DNA of 64,000 nt from positions 1 through 64,000 of the forward strand of contig NZ_CAKLPX010000003.1 of NCBI RefSeq assembly GCF_923077115.1, written 5' to 3'. The translations under genes and the position numbers were made by a program. The notes under the pieces were generated by a model. It was not told where the DNA came from, did not search any database, and saw nothing but the letters and a program-made list of their open reading frames with translations. The stretch comes from Sinobacterium norvegicum. GTDB lineage: Bacteria > Pseudomonadota > Gammaproteobacteria > Pseudomonadales > Sinobacteriaceae. Below are positions 1 to 9,130 of the stretch, piece by piece (position 1 is the stretch's first letter; each line of letters opens with the position of its first letter).

Positions 1-71
1 CAGTAGTGAAACGATTCCTCGCCGATGGTAGTGTGGGGTTTCCCCATGTGAGAGTAGGTCATCGTCAGGCT
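1..71 (+). rRNA. rrf: 5S rRNA, 3' end (partial)
   Basis: The first ~70 bases match the conserved 3' half of bacterial 5S rRNA: the AGTGAAACG stretch, the CCGATGGTAGTGTGGGG helix and the CCCCATGTGAGAGTAGG helix are all recognisable. The 5' half lies outside the window, so this is the end of an rRNA operon running into the window. A rho-independent terminator follows directly. Confidence 0.93.
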
Positions 72-82
72 TTTATTCTAAG

Positions 83-113
83 ACCCCGTAAGCTAACGCT
101 TACGGGGTTTTTT
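83..113 (+). terminator. rho-independent terminator of the rRNA operon
   Basis: An 11-bp stem (ACCCCGTAAGC pairing with GCTTACGGGGT) closes a TAAC loop and is followed by a run of T. It lies about 12 bases after the 5S rRNA end and separates the rrn operon from the polysaccharide island. Confidence 0.9.
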
Positions 114-247
114 TATGGCTGGGGTTTTTATATGTCGCATCACAATAGGTGATAGATACAATGAGCCAACCATTAAACGTTAGTACGAAAGCGAGGCTTT
201 TGTTAGACTGAATGACAAAATAAATCTGTTGTTGTATCGGGTGATTC

Positions 248-1357
248 TTGGATAAAAATCGTGATATCGAGGTTTTGCGAGCAGTGGCAATAGGGGCAAC
301 AATCTTGGCTCATGTGATTATGCTCCTGCCTAATCCCTCGTCATTACTAATGCGTATAAACTCTACGTTTAACTTCACTGTAGGGGTTGACCTATTTTTT
401 GTTGTTTCGGGCTTTGTTATTACAAGGAGTTTGCTTACAAGGGTTTATGCCAGGGGAAATAGATCAAGTAAAAAAGTACTGGCAGATTTCTGGCTAAAAC
501 GAGCATATAGATTGTTGCCCGCGGCATGGTTTTGGTTGGTACTGATCTCTATCTACGTCTACTTTATGGGGTACCCATTTGGGCCAGAGCGGAACTTTGT
601 TAACACGCTGCAGCCAATAGTTGCTTCTATGATGAATGTTATGAACTTATACTCGTCGTATTGTATTGAAGATACAAGCAGCTCTGGATGTTTTAGCTTT
701 TTCTATTTGAACAGCCACTATTGGAGCTTGTCGCTTGAGGAGCAGTTTTACTTCATTTATCCTTTGCTGTTTTTATTTCTACCCAGAAGAGTATTGTTAG
801 CAAGTGCTATTATTATCATAATCGGTCTTTTCTTTGTTAAAAGGCCCTTTTTGTCGTATGGCTGGCACTTTAGAGTTGACGGCTTATGTTGGGGCGTGCT
901 TATAGGCCTTTTCTCTATTAGCAAAAAATATTCAACGCTTTCAATTTTTATCCATAATAATAAGTTTTTAATTAGGCTCTTATCATACGGACTATTATTA
1001 TCATTGTTCTGGTGGACTTCGGTAATACTGAGTCCAGCTGCAACAGCTGAAATATATGGCTTAAGTATGGTGGCAGCAATATCTGCCCTTATCGTATTCT
1101 TAGCTACATTCGATATAGGCATGTTTGGTAGATGGGCAAAAAATAGTCGTATTCTGAGTTATTTTGGTTCTAGATCGTATTCGATTTACCTTTCGCATAT
1201 GATTGTTTTTATACTTTTTAAAGCTACATGGGGTGTTGGTTTTCCTCATTTAGATGGACGAATGGAGAACTTAGTAGTTTTAGTGCTTGGGTTGATAGGC
1301 GTGCTTATATGTAGTGAGTTTACCTTTCAGCATGTTGAGAAAAGGTTTCGTCGCTAG
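248..1357 (+). CDS. acyltransferase family 3 (OafA/YrhL-like) membrane O-acyltransferase
   Basis: A 369-residue integral membrane protein. Family members transfer acyl groups, usually acetyl, onto surface sugars such as O-antigen. The N-terminus carries the family R-x10-H motif (R11 to H22) just before the first membrane segment, and the WSLSLEEQFY motif lies in the middle. The start is a TTG immediately after an in-frame stop; no earlier start is possible, and a later one would remove the RDIEVLRA motif shared with the paralogue at 9131-10270. The ribosome site is weak. It is the first gene after the rRNA terminator. The acyl group and acceptor cannot be told from sequence. Confidence 0.88.
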   Translation: MDKNRDIEVLRAVAIGATILAHVIMLLPNPSSLLMRINSTFNFTVGVDLFFVVSGFVITRSLLTRVYARGNRSSKKVLADFWLKRAYRLLPAAWFWLVLISIYVYFMGYPFGPERNFVNTLQPIVASMMNVMNLYSSYCIEDTSSSGCFSFFYLNSHYWSLSLEEQFYFIYPLLFLFLPRRVLLASAIIIIIGLFFVKRPFLSYGWHFRVDGLCWGVLIGLFSISKKYSTLSIFIHNNKFLIRLLSYGLLLSLFWWTSVILSPAATAEIYGLSMVAAISALIVFLATFDIGMFGRWAKNSRILSYFGSRSYSIYLSHMIVFILFKATWGVGFPHLDGRMENLVVLVLGLIGVLICSEFTFQHVEKRFRR

Positions 1358-1509
1358 CGGTAACTGAGTTGATATTAGCCCACTCGAGTGATTATATTCT
1401 AGATAATTTACAAGCCTACGAAGTCTCACTTGTTGGGGCTACCTGTTGTTTACAAATCTTTGCATTATGATGACGGCTTAAACAGTAGCGATATTAAAAT
1501 GAGTTCAAA

Positions 1510-3201
1510 ATGAAGTTCTTACTCTATACAAAAGTTAATGAAAGAAATGTCAAACATAGTCTAGGTATGCCGGAATATAGCTACTATTTTGTCTACAAAG
1601 AGTTCAAAGACGTATTTTCTGAATTTGGTGAGATTGTAACAGTACATTCAAAAGAAGAAATTGCAACAAATTATGAATTATCAACAGCTAACGGTGTTGA
1701 TTGCGTGGTCGTTTTCTTTTGTCCTCCACATGTTGCACCTGATGTCTACCCGTTGAAGGCATTCTGTGTACTCGCGTGGGAGTTTGATACTATCCCGAAT
1801 GAAAGCTGGGATGGGGATAAGCGAAATGATTGGCGGTATGTGCTGGATCGCCATATAGGTTTGATCTGCCTATCGTCGCACACTCGCGAAGTTGTTAGGA
1901 AGGAAATGGGGGCAGATTATCATGTGAGTGATATCGCGGTGCCTGTTTGGGATAGTTATGCTGCTGAACTGCCGGAAAATAGCGTTTTGGCTACAGAGCG
2001 AAGCCTGAAATTGGATGTCGAGGGAAATGTTATTGATAGCCATGCCTACGCTATTACAGAAGAAAAATTTGAAATTGATTGTGGGACATTAAATTTTAAA
2101 CTGGAGCCGTGGAGCGGAAAACCATTACAGTTTGTTTTTGATCATGAACATACCGACAGCGCTTTCTTGGGTGGCTTTTACCATGCGGAGGGCTGGGGGA
2201 CATGGTCAAGGATGGAAACACCTTGGCTTTTTTTGCAGGCAAAGATAAGTGGTGATATTGAGGTCAGTTTTCGCGCAAGAGGCTTTGGTGCTTCTGTCGG
2301 TAAGGAAATTTCACTTAACATAGGTGGTGTTGTAGAGGGCTTTACTCTATCAGCAGAAAGCACAGAATATCACTTAGATTTTAACGATGTGCCCCCCAGC
2401 AATATTATCCGTTTTGTCGGTTTGGACTTGACGCCCCCAGGGTATGATTTTGATGCTCGATCGATGGCTATTGGCTTAGAGTCACTCGTTATCCTTGATC
2501 GCTCGGGGGACAGGCGGGTTACAGATCAACCCTGCAATCATACGGTTTCTCTCGATGTGAGCGGGCTAATCTATACCACAGTTTTTAACCCCGCCGACGC
2601 AAGAAAAAACTGGGAAGATATTGTTAGAGCCTTTTGCTATGTTTTTTCCGAAAATGAAAAAGCAACGCTTATTCTGAAGGTGACACATCAACACTTGTCT
2701 TCGATGATGGGGCGGTTGCATTTTTTACTCCAGCAAATTGGTAATGTTCGATGCCGGGTTATAGCAGTACATGGATTTCTGCAGGACAATAGTTTCAGAA
2801 AATTGATTGAAAATACCAGTTACTATGTTAACGCCTCGTCCGCGGAAGGGCTTTGTTTACCCCTCTTGGAATTTATGGCTTCGGGTGTACCTGCCATAGC
2901 TCCGGAGCATACTGCCATGGCCGATTATATAGATGAAAAGTCCTCGTTCGTCGTGGCCTCGTCAAAAGAGCCATCTATATGGCCGCATGATCCAAGGCTG
3001 CTAAAGAGAGCAACAAGTTATAGGGTGAATTGGGAGTCACTGGTAGAGCAGTTCGAAAATAGTTACTCTTGTGCAACAACCGATCGCTCAAGATACGAAA
3101 GAAAATGTTTGGCATCACAGGAAAATGTAAAAAAATATACAGCGTCTTCTCTTATTAAGGCGAAGCTAGAGATCTTTTTGAAACAGGTGAAATTATTGTG
3201 A
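1510..3201 (+). CDS. family 4-like glycosyltransferase with an inserted beta-sandwich-like domain
   Basis: A 563-residue predicted cytoplasmic glycosyltransferase. The N-terminal Rossmann half has WEFDTIPNE (about 89-98) and a LSSHTREVVR segment (121-130). The C-terminal half begins near SGLIYTTVFNPADARKNW (351-368) and has the E-x7-E motif (E446/E454 in EGLCLPLLE), as in GT-B retaining enzymes. Compared with the neighbour at 3251-4657, about 120-150 extra residues (roughly 190-335) interrupt the two halves. They contain GGFYHAEGWGTWSR (221-234) followed by alternating hydrophobic strands. I recall a similar motif in beta-rich accessory domains of other envelope-glycan enzymes. Sugar donor and acceptor are unknown. 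It is probably in an operon with the following + strand genes. Confidence 0.85.
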   Translation: MKFLLYTKVNERNVKHSLGMPEYSYYFVYKEFKDVFSEFGEIVTVHSKEEIATNYELSTANGVDCVVVFFCPPHVAPDVYPLKAFCVLAWEFDTIPNESWDGDKRNDWRYVLDRHIGLICLSSHTREVVRKEMGADYHVSDIAVPVWDSYAAELPENSVLATERSLKLDVEGNVIDSHAYAITEEKFEIDCGTLNFKLEPWSGKPLQFVFDHEHTDSAFLGGFYHAEGWGTWSRMETPWLFLQAKISGDIEVSFRARGFGASVGKEISLNIGGVVEGFTLSAESTEYHLDFNDVPPSNIIRFVGLDLTPPGYDFDARSMAIGLESLVILDRSGDRRVTDQPCNHTVSLDVSGLIYTTVFNPADARKNWEDIVRAFCYVFSENEKATLILKVTHQHLSSMMGRLHFLLQQIGNVRCRVIAVHGFLQDNSFRKLIENTSYYVNASSAEGLCLPLLEFMASGVPAIAPEHTAMADYIDEKSSFVVASSKEPSIWPHDPRLLKRATSYRVNWESLVEQFENSYSCATTDRSRYERKCLASQENVKKYTASSLIKAKLEIFLKQVKLL

Positions 3202-3250
3202 TAAAAGGATATTTCGTTGACTTAGGCGTGTATAGACTGGAGCTTTATCT

Positions 3251-4657
3251 ATGATTTTTATCGTTTATGCTGAGTCGAGTCGAGGGTCTATTGCGTCATC
3301 GCTTGGGCTGACGGATTACAGCTATTTCTTTGTTATGCAACAGTTTAAACCAATGCTAGAGCGTATAGGACCAGTTCTTCTGGTCGACAAGGTTCATCCA
3401 GAGGTCGATTCTATCTATCGCTGGGCGTCTCGCATGGGTGAGAGTTGTGTTTTTTTAAGTTTTACTCCTCCACATAAGACAGTTAATAACTTGCTTTGCC
3501 CTACAATTCCTGTGTTTGCGTGGGAGTACAGTACGATTCCAAATGAAATGTGGGGTGGTGATGAGAAAAACAACTGGGCTGCTGAGCTTCTTAAATATGG
3601 CATCTCGATCACGCATTCTGAGCATACATGTAGGGCCGTTAGGTCTGCGGTTGGGGGTGATTATCCTATCAAAAGTATACCTGCGCCACTTTGGGATGAG
3701 TTTCGTCAATATTCCAATAAAGAGTCATCCTCTTTTTTGATTCAACCGCTCACGATTACTTTTGATGGCTGGATGGTAGATAGTGCCAATTTAGAAGAAG
3801 ATATGAGGGGGGCAGGGCAGCCGAAAAGCATTAACTCACTTAGCTTATCTGGTGTGGTTTACACATCTGTATTTAACCCAAACGATGCTCGTAAGAATTG
3901 GCAGGATTTACTGGATGCATTTTGTTGGGCGCATAGAGGTGAGTCGGGCGCGACACTAGTGTTAAAGCTCACCCATGCAGACCCTGATTTTTGCTTTCGG
4001 GAGGTAGCAGGTGAGTTGCCGAAACTCATGCCCTTTGCATGTCGTGTTGTTCTTATACAAGGTTATTTATCTGATTCAGATTACGCAGGATTAATTTCTG
4101 CGACAACTTATGTTGTCAATTCTGCTTATGGAGAGGGGCAATGCTTACCGTTAATGGAGTTTATGTCTGCGGGTAAGCCTGCCGTCGCTCCGGACCACAG
4201 TGGCATGGAGGACTACATTAATCACGAAAATAGTTTTGTTATTAAGTCGAGCAATGAATGGATCCATTGGCCACACGACCCAAGGCTCTTGTTAAGAGCT
4301 TTTCGACGTAGGATCGATTGGGAGAGCCTAGTGGCAAGCTATCATGCAAGTTATATAGAAGCAGTAACTGACTCAAAGGCCTATGCAAGGCGCTCGGAAA
4401 AAGCTACTGAAGATTTGCGTTCGCATTGTTCTCTCCGGGTCGCTGAGGCTCAAATGAGAATAGTTGTTGCTGATTGTGAACGTATTAATGCACACGCATA
4501 CAGCCGCGTTAGACAGCGATTATTAAAGCCATTATATAGCATGTGTTGGCAGCTGGTTTCCGCTTTGGGCTTGCGTAGAAAGGTCAGTGTCTCCTTGCTT
4601 TTGGCTTTTAAGGCTCTTTTTAAAATTCGTGGCCACAATAGTATTCAAAAATCATAA
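3251..4657 (+). CDS. family 4-like glycosyltransferase, tandem paralogue
   Basis: A 468-residue glycosyltransferase clearly homologous to the preceding gene: WEYSTIPNEMW (91-101), SGVVYTSVFNPNDARKNW (200-217) and the E-x7-E motif EGQCLPLME (E295/E303) all align. It lacks the central inserted domain of its neighbour, so the two form a natural with/without pair. The C-terminal ~70 residues are basic and hydrophobic (about 420-455), which may attach it to the membrane. The start is an ATG 49 bases after the previous stop. It is probably a glycan-assembly enzyme of the same locus; the linkage made is unknown. Confidence 0.85.
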   Translation: MIFIVYAESSRGSIASSLGLTDYSYFFVMQQFKPMLERIGPVLLVDKVHPEVDSIYRWASRMGESCVFLSFTPPHKTVNNLLCPTIPVFAWEYSTIPNEMWGGDEKNNWAAELLKYGISITHSEHTCRAVRSAVGGDYPIKSIPAPLWDEFRQYSNKESSSFLIQPLTITFDGWMVDSANLEEDMRGAGQPKSINSLSLSGVVYTSVFNPNDARKNWQDLLDAFCWAHRGESGATLVLKLTHADPDFCFREVAGELPKLMPFACRVVLIQGYLSDSDYAGLISATTYVVNSAYGEGQCLPLMEFMSAGKPAVAPDHSGMEDYINHENSFVIKSSNEWIHWPHDPRLLLRAFRRRIDWESLVASYHASYIEAVTDSKAYARRSEKATEDLRSHCSLRVAEAQMRIVVADCERINAHAYSRVRQRLLKPLYSMCWQLVSALGLRRKVSVSLLLAFKALFKIRGHNSIQKS

Positions 4658-4679
4658 TAGAGTGTATTTAGGTGAAACA

Positions 4680-5528
4680 ATGAAAAAGTTATTGGTTCGT
4701 ATAGGTCTATGGTTAGTGTCTCGCTTTCAAGAAACTGCTTCTTCAGCGGCGACTACAGAGCCGGTTCAATCGACAGAGCCGGATTTTCCCCCTATTTTTC
4801 AAGATACCTTATTAAGCGGTTGGTTTAATAGTGATAATGATGAGCTATTTAAAGGTTTCCCTATATCGGAAGACGATGTTGTTCTAGATGTAGGCTGTGG
4901 TGATAGCCCATTTTTGGAATTTTGTGCTGAGCGTGGTGCAGATATCATGTTTGCAGACATAGACGCAGATAATGTTGCCGTCACAGAAAGAAAATTAACT
5001 GGCACGAATGCAAAGAGTCTTACGCCAATAGTCAGCGACGCAAACCCTTTACCCCTCGATGATTGTATTGCCAGTAAAGTTATTGCGATGGAAGTTATGG
5101 AACATGTTGATGATCCTCAAGCATTTTTAGCCGAATTGGTGAGAGTTGGGAAGTCAGGAGCTCAATATTTATTGACTGTGCCAGATCCTGTTGCAGAGCA
5201 TCTACAGGCAGAGGGCTTGGCACCGCAGTCTTATTTCGAAAAGCCAAACCATGTGCGTATCATCGAACGAGACGAATTTATCAATATGGTCGAGGCATCG
5301 GGTTTAGTGATAGAAAAAGTAGAGAGCTACGGATTTTATTGGTCGATGTGGTGGGTCTTTTTTTGGGGTTGTAAGCAAGAGTTAGGCAGTGAGCCGCCTC
5401 ATCCGCTGCTTGCAAACTGGACTAAGACATGGGAACACTTGTTATCACTAGAGGATGGTGAAAAGATAAAGTCTATTTTAGACGGCTTTATGCCAAAGAG
5501 TCAGGCTATTGTCGCAAGAAAGCCGTAG
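4680..5528 (+). CDS. class I SAM-dependent methyltransferase
   Basis: A 282-residue protein with motif I of Rossmann methyltransferases, VVLDVGCGDSPF (about 67-78), an acidic second strand (FADIDADN), and MEVMEHVDDP in the middle, typical of the Methyltransf_11 type. The frame is open upstream to 4587 inside the previous gene, but the ATG at 4680 is preceded by AGGTGA and gives a normal N-terminus. In an ABC-exporter glycan locus a methyltransferase often modifies a sugar or caps the non-reducing end of the chain. Capping would fit the Wzt carbohydrate-binding domain downstream, but this is inference. Confidence 0.82.
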   Translation: MKKLLVRIGLWLVSRFQETASSAATTEPVQSTEPDFPPIFQDTLLSGWFNSDNDELFKGFPISEDDVVLDVGCGDSPFLEFCAERGADIMFADIDADNVAVTERKLTGTNAKSLTPIVSDANPLPLDDCIASKVIAMEVMEHVDDPQAFLAELVRVGKSGAQYLLTVPDPVAEHLQAEGLAPQSYFEKPNHVRIIERDEFINMVEASGLVIEKVESYGFYWSMWWVFFWGCKQELGSEPPHPLLANWTKTWEHLLSLEDGEKIKSILDGFMPKSQAIVARKP

Positions 5529-5659
5529 TAATCATACTCGCCTAAGACGGCTGGCCATGACTATTTTAATGTTGAAGCAGAGACCTCTAGTCAGTATTTT
5601 CTTTGAATGCAGAGTAGGGTATACAGTTATCTGCTTTCTAAATGGTAAAAGAGTAAGAC

Positions 5660-6463
5660 ATGAAAGTTAATGCACAAATTCAATCGTTGATTTCATACCG
5701 GGGCTTTATCAGGGGTAGTGTACGCAGGGAGTTTGATGCGAAATACCGTAACGGCTCATTATTGGGAATACTGTGGAGTATATTAACACCGCTATCAACA
5801 ATTGTTATATATGTTGTGATTTTTACGAGTCTCATGCAGGCGCGGTTAGAAGGTGTTGACAACAGTTTTGCATACGGCATTTACATTTGTTCCGGTGTAT
5901 TAACCTGGGGAGTTTTCGCCGAGGTTATCAATCGCTGCCGAACTATGTTTATTGATAATGCAAATATGTTAAAGAAACTGAGCTTTCCACGTTTGTGTTT
6001 ACCTATTATTATTGTTTCAAGCAGTTTGCTTAACTTTTGTATTGTGATGTTTCTATTTTTCATTTTTCTGATGCTATCAGGTTTGTGGCCTAATTTTAGT
6101 TTGTTTGCCTTGCTGCCACTATTAATGCTGCAATTGCTGCTGGCGGTTTCCCTCGGCGTGATTTTAGGGGTTCTAAATGTTTTTTTTAGGGATGTAGGGC
6201 AGCTTAGCGGAATTTTAATGCAGTTTTGGTTTTGGTTCACACCTATCGTTTACCCAATTTCTATTCTTCCCGACGTGGTTAAGCAGTTTATCTTGCTTAA
6301 CCCGATGACGCATATTATAGCGGGATATCAGGATATATTCGTTTTCAATCGTTGGCCAAGCCTGGATACACTGATTATGCCGTTATTGGTCGCTATCGGA
6401 CTTTTTGTAATCGCGCTGATGCTTTTTAAGCGGCGGGGTGGTGAAATGGTGGATGAACTCTAA
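5660..6463 (+). CDS. wzm: polysaccharide ABC transporter permease (Wzm/TagG family)
   Basis: A 267-residue ABC-2 type membrane protein with about six hydrophobic segments. The cytoplasmic N-terminus has VRREFDAKYRNGSLLGILWS-like sequence (about 21-40), typical of O-antigen/teichoic-acid exporters. It forms the membrane channel that moves undecaprenyl-linked glycan across the inner membrane. Its TAA stop overlaps the ATG of the ATPase gene by one base, so the two are translationally coupled. A 131-base gap precedes it in which I see no clear terminator. The assignment to Wzm is strong because of the Wzt partner. Confidence 0.92.
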   Translation: MKVNAQIQSLISYRGFIRGSVRREFDAKYRNGSLLGILWSILTPLSTIVIYVVIFTSLMQARLEGVDNSFAYGIYICSGVLTWGVFAEVINRCRTMFIDNANMLKKLSFPRLCLPIIIVSSSLLNFCIVMFLFFIFLMLSGLWPNFSLFALLPLLMLQLLLAVSLGVILGVLNVFFRDVGQLSGILMQFWFWFTPIVYPISILPDVVKQFILLNPMTHIIAGYQDIFVFNRWPSLDTLIMPLLVAIGLFVIALMLFKRRGGEMVDEL

Positions 6464-7722
6464 TGGGCTCAATTACAGTAAAGAATTTAGGAAAAGCTTA
6501 TAAGCGCTACGCCACGCCATGGTCTCGCTTGCGGGAGTGGTTATTTTTCTGGGCGCCTCCTAGACATCAAGCAAGCTGGGTGCTTAGGGGGGTAAGCTTT
6601 GAAATAGGAGCAGGCGAAGCGATTGGTATTGCAGGCGTTAACGGGGCAGGTAAGAGCACGCTTTTAAAACTGATAACAGGAACCACTGTTGCTTCAGAGG
6701 GTAGTGTTGAGGTTGAGGGGCGAGTCGCTGCATTATTAGAGCTAGGAATGGGTTTTCACCCGGACTTTACTGGTCGGCAAAATGCCTTTATGGCAGGTCA
6801 ACTACTTGGCCTGTCAATGCAGGAAATAGCAAAGTTAATGCCGCATATTGAGGAGTTTGCAGAAATAGGTCGATATATTGACGACCCAGTAAGAACCTAT
6901 TCAAGCGGTATGCAAGTCAGGTTAGCATTTAGTGTGGCAACAGCGTTAAGACCAGATATTTTGATTGTGGACGAGGCTTTATCTGTCGGCGATGCATACT
7001 TCCAGCATAAAAGCTTTGCAAGAATTAGGGAGTTTAGGGAAGCAGGAACCACATTGCTGATTGTGAGTCATGATAGGACTGCTATTCAGTCTATTTGTGA
7101 TCGAGCCATCCTACTGCATAACGGTGGTGTTGAGAAATCAGGATTTCCTGAGGAGGTAATGGACTATTACCACGCGCTTATGTCTGAAAGGGAAGGGGAG
7201 CTGATTAAACAGAAAATTTTACAGGATGGGAGCGTACAAACGACCTCAGGTAGCGGTGAGGTCAGCCTTCAATCGATAGAATTACTGGATCAGTCGGGCA
7301 TTGCTAAGTCGTTAATTGAAGTTTGTGAACCTGTCAATCTAAAGTTAAAAATCATCATAAATGAGACTGTCAGTTCATTAGTAGTTGGATTTATGATCAA
7401 GGATAGTCTGGGGCAGACCGTATACGGCATTAATACGGGTCGACTAGATAAACTTGAAAAAGATCTTCAGGCTGGCGAGGAACTTGATGTTTCATTTTTA
7501 TTCGATGGGAATTTTGGTATGGGTAATTACTCAATATCAATCGCATTGACTCGCTCGGATTCTCATCTTGATAAAACATTTGAATGGCGTGATCGAGCAA
7601 TGGTTTTTTCTGTAGTTAATACTAATAAAGAACAGTTTGTTGGGCTGGCTTGGATGGATGTTGAGGCGAGTATTCGACGTCTACAGCACAATGTTGAAAG
7701 AATAGGTGTCAGAGATGAGTAA
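6463..7722 (+). CDS. wzt: polysaccharide ABC transporter ATPase with C-terminal glycan-binding domain (Wzt)
   Basis: A 419-residue protein. The ABC domain has Walker A GVNGAGKST (58-66), the signature region YSSGMQ (146-151), Walker B ILIVDEA (166-172) and the H-loop H203. The ~180 residues after position 240 form a beta-rich domain like Wzt-C, which in ABC-dependent O-antigen systems recognises the terminal modification of the finished chain. The presence of this domain suggests a chain-terminating cap, for which the methyltransferase at 4680 or the sulfotransferase at 12402 are candidates. It is coupled to wzm and overlaps the next glycosyltransferase by 8 bases. Confidence 0.93.
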   Translation: MGSITVKNLGKAYKRYATPWSRLREWLFFWAPPRHQASWVLRGVSFEIGAGEAIGIAGVNGAGKSTLLKLITGTTVASEGSVEVEGRVAALLELGMGFHPDFTGRQNAFMAGQLLGLSMQEIAKLMPHIEEFAEIGRYIDDPVRTYSSGMQVRLAFSVATALRPDILIVDEALSVGDAYFQHKSFARIREFREAGTTLLIVSHDRTAIQSICDRAILLHNGGVEKSGFPEEVMDYYHALMSEREGELIKQKILQDGSVQTTSGSGEVSLQSIELLDQSGIAKSLIEVCEPVNLKLKIIINETVSSLVVGFMIKDSLGQTVYGINTGRLDKLEKDLQAGEELDVSFLFDGNFGMGNYSISIALTRSDSHLDKTFEWRDRAMVFSVVNTNKEQFVGLAWMDVEASIRRLQHNVERIGVRDE

Positions 7723-9058
7723 GGTACGATTACTAATTGAGTGCACATATGTATTTGAAAACCCGAAAATGAAGTCTGGAATCCAGCGAGTTGTCCGTAA
7801 CGTTATTAATAACTTGAATGAAATTGAAAGTTACGATTACGAACTGATACCCGTGGCTTTTAAGGGTGCTGAACTTTATCAAGTTGTTAATCTTGATGTC
7901 AGCTCTACAGACAGCCTTGTCAAAAAACTCCAAAGCTTTCTTACCAAGGTTAGGCATCGTTATTGGCACTACTTTGGTGTTTTATCAGAGCATATTCCAT
8001 TTTCGCAATCACTGGTCTCTCGACGATTATTGTATCTTGTGATGAGAGCTGTAGGTTTGTCCTTTTCATTACCTTTAAAACTCGTGAATTACATATCTGA
8101 AAATCATCTTGAACCCAAGCGTGCACTGCCTTTATACCCCGCAAAAGGAGATGTTTTAGTATTACTTGATTCATCTTGGCACGGAGATTTCTTTCCACAT
8201 ATTGAGGCGTTAAAAAAACAGGGGGTTTCATTGGTGTCAGTGATATATGATTTGATTCCGCTGACCCACCCTCAATTTTGTGATGAGCACCTTGTTGACG
8301 TATTTGAGAACTGGTTTAGCTGGATTGCGAATAAAGCGGATGGCTATATGTGCATCTCTAATACGATTAAAGAGCAGGTGCAGTTAAGTATCGCTGAGAG
8401 GTTAAGCCAGAGGCAGGTTGAGCAACGTTGGTTTTCGAGTTTTTATTTGGGATCAGATCTTGATGAGGTCGTGGGAGACGGCGAGGTTCGTAATAGCCTT
8501 AAATCTATCTTCGTAAGAAGTGCGTCAGTTTACAGCACGGTAAGTACGATTGAACCTAGGAAAAATCACGCTTACCAATTGGATGCTTTTGAACTTCTAT
8601 GGCAGCAAGGTGTTGATGTTAGGTTGTGTATTGTTGGGAAAGTAGGCTGGAAGTGTAAGCATCTAATAGACAGAATTAGAAATCACCCTGAATATAATAC
8701 CCGTCTTTTTATGTTTAACGATTTGACTGATGACGAGTTGTTGTATACATATAATGAATCAAAATCTCTCGTATTCACTTCATATGTAGAGGGCTTTGGA
8801 TTGCCGTTGGTTGAGGCTTCTCAGAGAAATTTACGGGTTATATGCAGCGACATTCCTGTGTTCAAAGAAGTTGGCGGCAATAACTTTTCGTACTGTGATC
8901 TGTATAGTCCTAGCAGCCTTGCCAGAATAATATGTGACTATGAAAGCTCAGGTGTGTTTCCTGCAGAAGGGGTTATGGATGGGAAATGGCTGTCTTGGCG
9001 GCAGTCAACACAGCAATTTGTCTCGCATCTAATCTCAAAGTTAAAGGAGACCCAATAA
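7715..9058 (+). CDS. group 1 glycosyltransferase
   Basis: A 447-residue GT-B type glycosyltransferase. The N-terminus has ECTYVFENPKMKSGIQRVVR (about 8-27), the pattern of mannosyltransferase-like enzymes that act on O-chains. The C-terminal half has STIEPRKNH and the E-x7-E motif EGFGLPLVE (E359/E367). The ATG at 7715 overlaps wzt by 8 bases; an in-frame GTG at 7706 is an alternative start. It is the last gene of the + strand export block. The sugar transferred is unknown. Confidence 0.87.
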   Translation: MSKVRLLIECTYVFENPKMKSGIQRVVRNVINNLNEIESYDYELIPVAFKGAELYQVVNLDVSSTDSLVKKLQSFLTKVRHRYWHYFGVLSEHIPFSQSLVSRRLLYLVMRAVGLSFSLPLKLVNYISENHLEPKRALPLYPAKGDVLVLLDSSWHGDFFPHIEALKKQGVSLVSVIYDLIPLTHPQFCDEHLVDVFENWFSWIANKADGYMCISNTIKEQVQLSIAERLSQRQVEQRWFSSFYLGSDLDEVVGDGEVRNSLKSIFVRSASVYSTVSTIEPRKNHAYQLDAFELLWQQGVDVRLCIVGKVGWKCKHLIDRIRNHPEYNTRLFMFNDLTDDELLYTYNESKSLVFTSYVEGFGLPLVEASQRNLRVICSDIPVFKEVGGNNFSYCDLYSPSSLARIICDYESSGVFPAEGVMDGKWLSWRQSTQQFVSHLISKLKETQ

Positions 9059-9130
9059 TATGGGCCGAGTACCGACACAGCTAATGCCCCTACCTAGGCA
9101 AGATTTCGTGTCTTTGAATACTTGTGCCAT

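Noticed and set aside
1510-4657. Tandem glycosyltransferases as an assembly duplication or one broken gene
   Set aside because: Both have complete N- and C-halves and intact E-x7-E motifs, with clearly diverged sequence, so they are true paralogues.
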